NCBI GenBank assembly: GCA_029820915.1
Contig: JALGUI010000256.1
Location: 1 to 6,013, forward strand
Reading direction: 5' to 3'
Length of the DNA: 6,013 nt
Source: Candidatus Zipacnadia bacterium
Lineage (GTDB): Bacteria > Armatimonadota > Zipacnadia > Zipacnadales > UBA5352
Under the pieces are notes generated by a model. It searched no databases. It was not told the DNA's origin and saw nothing but the letters and a program-made list of their open reading frames with translations. Of the stretch, positions 1 to 5,500 are shown one piece after another. Positions within the stretch are counted from its first letter, which is position 1; every line of letters starts with the position of its first letter. The position numbers and the translations under genes are program-made.

Positions 1-4
1 TGTG

Positions 5-84
5 CAGGCGAGGGCGCCCGCACTACGACATGGTTGCCTCTTACCTTTTCGTGTAATGCTTCGTACGACGGGCGCCCTCGCCTG
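5..84. repeat. Long inverted repeat (stem-loop) downstream of the URO-D-like gene
   Basis: Bases 5-20 (caggcgagggcgcccg) are a perfect 16-base reverse complement of 69-84. After a 3-base internal mismatch, 24-28 (tacga) also pairs with 61-65 (tcgta), leaving a loop of about 32 bases that is AT-richer than its surroundings. The repeat begins 37 bases past the stop codon of the minus-strand URO-D-like gene, so a role in 3'-end protection or transcription termination is possible. Neither side of the stem is followed by a T-run, so it is not a canonical intrinsic terminator. A small palindromic repeat element is an equally good reading. The first 121 bases hold no convincing gene. Confidence 0.6.
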
Positions 85-121
85 TCGAAGCCGTCAGTAC
101 GTGCTTTTCCGCAAGTAAGCC

Positions 122-1186
122 CTAGCTCCCGTAGACCTCGGCGGCGTCCAGGAACGCGGCGATGTTGGCCCAGCGGATCTCGGGGTACAGGTCGTAGGCC
201 GGACAGAGGACCAGGCCCGCGTGGCCCAGGGTCTCGACGCGATGTCTGACCTCCCGGCGGATGTCGTCAGGCGTCGCGCGGGAGAACGTGGTCTGATGTC
301 CCACGGTCCCCCACAAGGCCACGCGCGGGCCGAACCGTCGGCGGATGCGCTCGGCGTCCATGTGCTCGGGCTGCACGGGGTTGATGGCGTTGACGCCGAT
401 CTCGGCCAGGTCGCCGATGATCGGCTCGTAGTAGCCGTCGCTGTGGTAGAGTACGCGGAGGTCGGGGTGGATCGTGCGCGCCGCCTGGATGATCGACGCC
501 ATGCGGGGCTTGAAGAACTCGCGCCAGTGGTCCGGGCCTACTATCATCGACCGGGGCATTCCAACGTCGTCGCCGAGGGCCAGCACGTCCACACCGGCCC
601 GGGCCACGGCTTCCGCCTTCGCCCGAGCCATGTCGGTCAGCCGGTCGAGCAACAGATGGGCCCAGTCGGGGCGCTCGATGAGGTCCAGCAGGAAGTTCGC
701 GAGGCCGCGCAGCCGCCACGCCGCCTCGAACAGCTCGCCGCCAAGATGCGGGAGCGATCCGCCTGCGGCCTGGCCGCGGGCGTGTATCTCCCGCACCTGA
801 CAGGCCAGGGCCTCGACGTTGTCGGGCACGCCGGCGTCAGGGAAGGGGAAGTCGCGCAGCTCGCCCAGCGACCTCGCGCGAGCCAGCGGATTCCGTCTCT
901 CGGCGTCCTCAGGATGGTAGTCCCAGCGGGCGTAGTTGGTCACCTGCTCGAGCGTCCCGACCGTGCCGAGGCGCGTGTTCACCCCGGACTCCCCGACCAG
1001 GCGGCGCAGCTCGTCGTCCCCGGGGACCTCGCCGAACAGAATGAACTGCACGTCGATGAGGTCGTCGCGGTACTCGCTTGGGGGAGCCAGCTTCTTGATG
1101 TCAACGCGGCCGAAGCTCAGGGCGCGAGGCACGCGGTCCGGCGTGCCCCCGTCCAACGCTGTGAGGATGCGCTCACGCCCGGTCAT
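122..1186 (-). CDS. URO-D domain protein (COG0407, methyltransferase-like, not HemE)
   Basis: The product has 354 residues, a usual length for this family. The N-terminus MTGRERILTALDGGTPDRVP is the typical opening of the non-HemE uroporphyrinogen-decarboxylase-like proteins; the Arg-rich HemE motif (RQAGR) is absent. A GDD motif lies near residues 205-207. HSDG at 248-251 is followed by NPVQP at 269-273, WGTVGHQTTF at 292-301 and LCPAYDLYPEI from about 327. In the related methylcobamide:CoM methyltransferases (MtaA/MtbA) zinc is held by His-x-Cys plus a distal Cys. Here His248 and Cys328 are present but the middle ligand is Asp250. A TIM-barrel fold and a cytoplasmic location follow from the family; the substrate is unknown. 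The ATG at 1186-1184 is chosen because family similarity begins there and GGAGGG (1197-1192) lies 5 bases upstream. The in-frame ATG at 1264 adds 26 low-complexity residues without a visible RBS. A role in cobamide-dependent or other one-carbon transfer is inference. Confidence 0.9.
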   Translation of the reverse strand: MTGRERILTALDGGTPDRVPRALSFGRVDIKKLAPPSEYRDDLIDVQFILFGEVPGDDELRRLVGESGVNTRLGTVGTLEQVTNYARWDYHPEDAERRNPLARARSLGELRDFPFPDAGVPDNVEALACQVREIHARGQAAGGSLPHLGGELFEAAWRLRGLANFLLDLIERPDWAHLLLDRLTDMARAKAEAVARAGVDVLALGDDVGMPRSMIVGPDHWREFFKPRMASIIQAARTIHPDLRVLYHSDGYYEPIIGDLAEIGVNAINPVQPEHMDAERIRRRFGPRVALWGTVGHQTTFSRATPDDIRREVRHRVETLGHAGLVLCPAYDLYPEIRWANIAAFLDAAEVYGS

Positions 1187-1219
1187 GGACGCCCTCCGCC
1201 GGTCATGGACGCCCTCCGC
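1180..1219 (-). repeat. Perfect 20-base tandem duplication of RBS plus start codon
   Basis: Bases 1180-1199 and 1200-1219 are identical (cggtcatggacgccctccgc). On the minus strand each copy holds GGAGGG, a 5-base spacer and ATG ACC, so both the Shine-Dalgarno and the start of the URO-D-like gene are present twice. Twenty is not a multiple of three, so the upstream ATG (1206-1204) is out of frame with the gene. Confidence 0.95.
1183..1206 (-). promoter_or_regulatory. 7-codon leader ORF (MTGGGRP) overlapping the URO-D-like start by ATGA
   Basis: From the upstream duplicate ATG at 1206 the reading is M-T-G-G-G-R-P-stop. Its TGA (1185-1183) overlaps the URO-D-like ATG (1186-1184) in the 4-base ATGA arrangement that usually marks translational coupling. 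It has its own GGAGGG at 1217-1212 with a 5-base spacer. The Shine-Dalgarno of the main gene (1197-1192) lies inside the leader ORF, so leader translation would pass over it. The sequence is certain; that it is translated or regulatory is inference, since it follows directly from the tandem duplication. Confidence 0.5.
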
Positions 1220-1407
1220 GCACGGCTCTCGCCCCCCGACCGCCGGCCTGCCATCACGGCACACGCGCGGGGCCTCCGGCGCGCGCCGCCGCCACGCGTC
1301 CCCGCGACAATCGGCTGTGCATTGCCCACATCTCGGGCGCGGTCGGTGCGTCTGCGCCGTACGTCGTTTCCGTACGGAGGGGCTGCCCGAGCGTCCGATC
1401 CCGCTCA

Positions 1408-1428
1408 GGGGCGGGGTCGGGGCGAGGG
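1408..1428 (+). other. G-quadruplex motif in the core of the fold-back element
   Basis: Four G-tracts on the plus strand, GGGG (1408-1411), GGGG (1413-1416), GGGG (1419-1422) and GGG (1426-1428), are separated by loops of 1, 2 and 3 bases. This satisfies the usual G3+N1-7 rule. It directly abuts the hairpin at 1429-1448. In the minus-strand transcript it would be a C-rich stretch, so any quadruplex would form on the non-template DNA strand or in a plus-strand RNA. Confidence 0.5.
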
Positions 1429-1448
1429 TGAGGCGCGCCAGCGCCTCA
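1429..1448. repeat. 8-bp hairpin in the element core
   Basis: The arm tgaggcgc (1429-1436) pairs perfectly with gcgcctca (1441-1448) around the loop gcca. It follows immediately on the G-rich tract. Confidence 0.6.
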
Positions 1449-1456
1449 GCTCCCAG

Positions 1457-1473
1457 CCGACGCTTCGCGTCGG
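1457..1473. repeat. 7-bp hairpin in the element core
   Basis: The arm ccgacgc (1457-1463) pairs with gcgtcgg (1467-1473) across the loop ttc. The right arm overlaps an alternative pairing of tcgggcagcc (1470-1479) with ggctgcccga (1381-1390), so mutually exclusive folds are possible. Confidence 0.55.
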
Positions 1474-1522
1474 GCAGCCCAGCCGTTGCGTCGTTTGGTC
1501 CCCCGCACGGGCGGGACTGCGG

Positions 1523-2458
1523 TCATGGGCCGGGATGGAACCTGACGCCTGCGCAACACAACCGCGCAGGCGTCACTCCTCGCGCTGAGCGCTCGGAGCG
1601 GCCCCTCCGTACGACAAGGCGGCGCATCGCTTGTCCATTGCGTGGCCTCGCCGCAGCCGTCCCGAGCTGTGGGTAATGCACAGCGACAGTCGGCGCTACA
1701 GATCGGCCAGGTACTTGGCCGGGTTCATCATGAACTCCCTGTAGACCTGGTAGTGTTCCGTCTCCTCGTACTTCACCGGGCCTGTAGACCTGGTAGTGTT
1801 CCGTCTCCTCGTACTTCACCGGGCGGGCAGGGATGGAGTCGAAGCTGTAGATGATGGACTGTGGGCACGCCAGCAGGATCGGGGAGTGTGTGGCGATGAT
1901 GAACTGGGCGTGCCCTCGCTTGCTCATGGCGACCAGCAGCCTTAACAGCTCGAGCTGGCTGCTGGGCGAGAGGGCGGTTTCCGGCTCATCGAGCAGATAC
2001 AGTCCCTTGATCTGGTAGCGGGCCGTGAAGAAGGACATGAGGGACTGACCGTGCGACTGCGTCAGGAGTGACTCGCCCCCGAAGTACTTGAGTTGGCCGG
2101 GATCTGATGCCGCCCACTCGTCCAGGACCACCGCGAAGTGGCGGAAGATCTCCGAGCCGAAGTACGACCCGGGCACACTGCCGCGTCGCCAGTCCACGGA
2201 GATGTAGTCGCACAGCCGCTCCTCATACGGGCTATGCTCGGCTCGACGCCTCGGGGTGTCGCGCCAGATGTGGATGCCACACTTGCGGGCCAGGGCCGAC
2301 AGCAAGGTGGACTTGCCGGAGCCGTTCTCGCCGACGAACAGCGTGACGGGCTCGTCAAACCCGTAGGTGGCGCCATGGCGGAGGATCGGCAGGTTGAACG
2401 GGTAGTGCTCGGTCGTCGGGTATCGGTCGGGATGAAGGGTAACGCTGTTGAGATGCAT
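1523..2458 (-). CDS. AAA/ABC-type ATPase (COG3910-like), C-terminus frameshifted
   Basis: The present frame gives 311 residues. Residues 1-226 are a clear single-domain ABC-fold ATPase: Walker A GENGSGKS at 43-50, a signature-like SHGQS at 135-139, Walker B LYLLDEPE at 153-160, and the switch histidine in ATHSPIL (His191). It has no membrane segment or signal peptide. This matches small soluble predicted ATPases of unknown role (COG3910-type). After YEETEHYQVYR (216-226) a 43-base tandem duplication shifts the frame. The next 85 residues are Gly/Arg/Pro-rich and unlike the family, and the last part is read from the fold-back element. With one copy removed the protein continues EFMMNPAKYLADL and stops at 1698-1696, giving 239 residues and a tail like those I recall in the family. 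The start at 2458 is chosen because family similarity begins at MHLNSV; the RBS is weak. The core motifs are intact, so activity may persist. Substrate and partners are unknown. Confidence 0.85.
   Translation of the reverse strand: MHLNSVTLHPDRYPTTEHYPFNLPILRHGATYGFDEPVTLFVGENGSGKSTLLSALARKCGIHIWRDTPRRRAEHSPYEERLCDYISVDWRRGSVPGSYFGSEIFRHFAVVLDEWAASDPGQLKYFGGESLLTQSHGQSLMSFFTARYQIKGLYLLDEPETALSPSSQLELLRLLVAMSKRGHAQFIIATHSPILLACPQSIIYSFDSIPARPVKYEETEHYQVYRPGEVRGDGTLPGLQGVHDEPGQVPGRSVAPTVAVHYPQLGTAAARPRNGQAMRRLVVRRGRSERSARGVTPARLCCAGVRFHPGP
1543..1575. repeat. 12-bp perfect hairpin in the element core
   Basis: The arm tgacgcctgcgc (1543-1554) is a perfect reverse complement of gcgcaggcgtca (1564-1575), with a 9-base loop. 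It is the most stable local hairpin in the element. It lies inside the frameshifted tail of the ATPase reading frame but downstream of the ancestral ATPase stop, where it could act as a transcript 3' structure. No T-run follows it on the minus strand. Confidence 0.65.
1738..1823 (-). repeat. Perfect 43-base tandem duplication inside the ATPase gene
   Basis: Bases 1738-1780 and 1781-1823 are identical, starting cctgtagacctggtagtgtt. The period carries one base further, to 1824. Since 43 is not divisible by 3, the second unit pushes the ATPase out of frame 13 codons before its ancestral stop (cta at 1696-1698). The encoded peptide KYEETEHYQVYR is read correctly in the first copy met by the ribosome and as a frame-shifted version in the second. 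Confidence 0.97.
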
Positions 2459-2486
2459 TGATGGCTTCTTGCCTCGATCGAGATTA

Positions 2487-2508
2487 GGTCCCGGCCGAAG
2501 CCGGGACC
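2487..2508 (-). promoter_or_regulatory. UUCG-capped hairpin in the ATPase 5' region
   Basis: On the minus strand ggtcccggc pairs perfectly with gccgggacc (9 bp) around TTCG closed by C-G, the exceptionally stable cUUCGg tetraloop. It ends 28 bases before the ATPase ATG and starts 79 bases after the heparinase stop. Only a short TAATCT stretch follows, so it is a poor intrinsic terminator. It may instead stabilise the processed 3' end of the heparinase message or the 5' end of the ATPase message. A second gggaccgca repeat (2517-2525, besides 2503-2511) and a palindrome ctcgatcgag (2473-2482) lie alongside. No clear promoter boxes are visible in the 129-base gap. Confidence 0.5.
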
Positions 2509-2587
2509 GCACACTTGGGACCGCAACCGATCCCATTACTCGGTGTCGGCGCCGCCGCACAACATGTCGCCCCCCCCGTCCCGGCGC

Positions 2588-5500
2588 TCACTCGGCGATG
2601 TAGCCGAACTCCACGTCATCCACCCAGAGCACCTGGTCCGGCTCGCCGCCCGACCAAAAAAACACCTTCACCAGACAGTAGCCGGGCTCCACCTCAAGCT
2701 CCGCCCGGTACTCCCGCCACTGCTCGCTCGGCTCTACCGCGATCTCAGCACCGGTGCCCCGCTGGCCCGACACCGTCACCTTCGCCTCCGTCGCATCGCC
2801 GCGGGCCTGGAAGCGCAGCACGTACGTCCCGCCGGTGCGCAGCCGCATGGGCTGACTGCTCAGCGTCATCGCAATCTCCGGCCTGACGAACTTGAGGCAC
2901 GAGGCGCCCTCCACGGCATCCTCCTGGCTCCAGTACGGCCAGGTGAAGCCCATCTTGCGCGGGTGCTGGGTGGTCCAGCTTCGCGGCGGGTAGTCCGGAC
3001 TGCCCTCCTCGAAGCCGCCGTTGCGCAACAGGCTCACCAGCCGGCCGCGGTAGCTCTCGCGCAGGTCGGCCCGGACCCGGGGTGACGTGCCCGGCGCGTA
3101 GCGCACGTAGACCTCGGCGGCCTCGCGCCACGGGGCCCGCACGCCCCGCACCCTCCGAGCGCTGAGTGTCTGATCCCATCGGTCCTGCACCAGGATCTCG
3201 GTGCCCTCGCCGGACGCCGTGAAGGTGTACAGCCCCGGCTCGCGCGGGTCGAGGCAGCCAAAGGCCACGATCTCCCCGTTATCGGCGACCGCCGTCTCGA
3301 GTTCCACCGCGTATCCGCCCGCGCCATCGGTGACGGTCAGCTCCAGCGGGGGCGGCGGCTCTCGCGGGTCCGCGACCGGGTCCACCCACAGCACGGTCTC
3401 GCCGGCGGCGGGCAGCTCGATCTCCGCGCGTCCGTCGCGCCAGGCGGCCGCCAGCGGCTTCGCCTGTGCAGGGGCGTTCGGCGGAGCCTGGAATACGGCC
3501 CTTGGCTGCTCTCGCAGATAGACCGCGACCGTCACCGCGGCCTCATGCTTCACCTGGATCAGCGCCGCGCCCGCCGGAGACGGCATCTGCCCCGCGGCAT
3601 CGCACACCTGGTCCGCGCTGAAGATCGCCACGCCGTCCACGGTGAGCCTGGTGCCGCCGTGCAGCAGCCAGCGCTCCACCGCTCCGTCCGGGTCACGGCC
3701 GACGCTGACCACGCGCGCGTCGGTCTCGATCCCGTCGGCAGTGACGGCTGTGGGCTCATCCGCGCGCTCGCGGAACACGACGGTCTCGGTCACTGACCCC
3801 GTCGCGAACTGCACCGCCAGGGCGTCGCCGGCCGCGATCTGCTCCAGGCCCGCCATCCGCGGCCCGGCGCCCGCCTCGTACGCGTCCATCACGGCAAGGA
3901 TGCGCTCATCACTGCTCTGCTCCGCCGTCGTCACGCGTATGTTGTAGGGCTGCGGAAAGGCCTCGGTGTAGCGACACCACTTCTTCGTCAGCATCGGGTA
4001 CGGCCGCTCGTTGCTCTGGGCATAGCGCAGGTCGGCAGGCGCCAGATGCTGCACCCGCAGCCGCTGGTCGCTCTGACTGACCACCATCGTGCGCGCCTGC
4101 TCGTCGATGTCGGCCGGCTCGAAGGTGTTGAGTACCCAACTGAACTCCGACGGCTCCGTGGCGCCAAGCTCGTCGTAGACGAGGAACACGTCCGGCCGGA
4201 TGAAGACCACGACCCGGTCGAACTCCTCGAGCATCTCCGGGTAGGCGGTGGCGGCGTCGCCGATGAACAGGCAGTAGTCGGCGCTGTTGAGGAAAGCCGA
4301 GAACCTTCCCGCGGAGTTGATGCTCTTGGGCTGCCCCTCGCCGTTGACGAGGATGGAGTTGTGGGCGGCGGTGGCGACACTGAACTGCCGGTGGTAGGTG
4401 TCGCCGCAGTAGGTGTAGTAGCCGGAGTCGATCGCCATGATCTCCCCGCCCGCGTGCAGCACGAAGCCGTTCTGGTCGGCGTGGGCGTGGCTCGCCCCGC
4501 CCCACGGGCTGCTGCGGAAGAAGATCCGGTTGCTGTGGTGGTCGTAGAAGCGATCGTAGGCGGCCAGTTGTCCCACGTCCGGGAACAGCCTGGCCTGCGC
4601 GATGTCCACCGGCGGCTTCGGCTCGATGCCCATGCTCGACAGGTACCACAGGGGAACGTGCCGGGGGTTGCCCACCACCGTGTCACTCCACCACGTCACG
4701 TACCGGCTCCCCGACATGGAGCCCAGGAAGCCCGAGATGTAGGTGTCGGCCGAGGCGCCGGGCACGGGGACCAGCAGCGAGTAGACATCGCCCCAGTGGT
4801 TCCACCAGTAGTTGAGCGACATGCAGTACATCCAGAAGTCGCCCGCGTTGCGCAGCCGGGGCTTCTGGAAGATGTCAATGCCCGTGGCGGTCCTCAGTGC
4901 CGCCAGGCCCTCGAGGATGAACTGGAACTTGTGGCTGTAGGTCTGCCCCTCGGTGTACCCGCCGTCCTCGCTGCCCCAGGCGATGCGGTTCACGTACTGT
5001 CGGATCAGCCAGTCGGCCCACTGCGCGGTCTCCGGGGTCTCGTCCGCCACCGCCAGCACCGTCGTCAGCAGCGCGTGCATGCACTGCTGGCCGTGCGAGT
5101 TCTGGTAGTTCAGGTGCAGCTTCTGGCGGTCGTGGCACCAGGCGAAGGCATTCTCGCAGTGGTACTCGATATGTTCGACCACCTGCCGGCGCTCGTCCTC
5201 GGTGAGCAGGTGGTAGAGCCGATCATAGGCCAGCGCTACGCCCTTGAGCCCGTACTCGTAGTTGTACACCACGGTGTCGTGCTGGCCGCGGTCCTCCAGG
5301 TGGTAGTCCATGCGCAGCGGCGCGACGAAGAGCAGCCAGCGGCGGGCCGCCTCGGCGTAGCGCTCATCGCCGCTGATCAGGTAGGCCAGGGAGAGCACGT
5401 TCGCCTTGCCGGCGTCCCCGGACAGATCGCTGTTGGTGTACCCCGCGGGCACCAGCGCCTCCCCGTCCCGCAGGAAGAAGACCTGCTTGCGCGACGTGCC

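Larger units (their letters stand above)
1305..1693. mobile_element. MITE-like fold-back element, about 369 bases, with flanking direct repeats
   Basis: Bases 1315-1337 (beginning ctgtgcattgcccaca) and the reverse complement of 1683-1661 (beginning ctgtgcattacccaca) match at 21 of 23 positions. Further in, 1371-1383 (cgtacggaggggc) is a perfect inverted match to 1601-1613, and gctcag at 1403-1408 pairs with 1585-1590. The two arms are therefore imperfect inverted repeats of about 95-100 bases around a core of about 175 bases. Outside the ends, cgacaatcgg (1305-1314) and cgacagtcgg (1684-1693) form a 10-base direct repeat with one mismatch, like a target-site duplication. No transposase or credible ORF of its own is present, so it would be non-autonomous. 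The 10-mer is itself nearly palindromic, so it could instead extend the inverted ends. A large structured RNA is the main alternative. Confidence 0.6.

Noticed and set aside
1187..1264. Upstream ATG at 1264 as start of the URO-D-like gene
   Set aside because: It adds 26 residues not typical of the family, crosses the tandem repeat, and lacks the good GGAGGG-N5 spacing seen for 1186.
1543..1575. Integron attC site or intrinsic terminator
   Set aside because: The hairpin lacks attC core sites, and no integrase or T-run is present.
221..1588. 455-codon plus-strand open frame antisense to the URO-D-like gene and element
   Set aside because: It is a GC-rich shadow of the real gene, has no recognisable motifs, and runs through the non-coding element.
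2459..2560. Upstream ATG at 2560 as start of the ATPase
   Set aside because: The extra 34 residues are Arg-rich and include translation of the UUCG hairpin; family similarity begins at MHLNSV.
2656..2662. Run of seven A (TTTTTTT in the lyase mRNA) as a programmed frameshift site
   Set aside because: The zero frame is intact through to a normal-looking C-terminus (VLWVDDVEF), so no shift is needed.
3909..4686. Open frames of 230-246 codons overlapping the lyase on the same strand
   Set aside because: Their translations are low-complexity (Arg/Ala/Thr/Pro-rich) and they lie within the lyase, whose frame shows clear family motifs.
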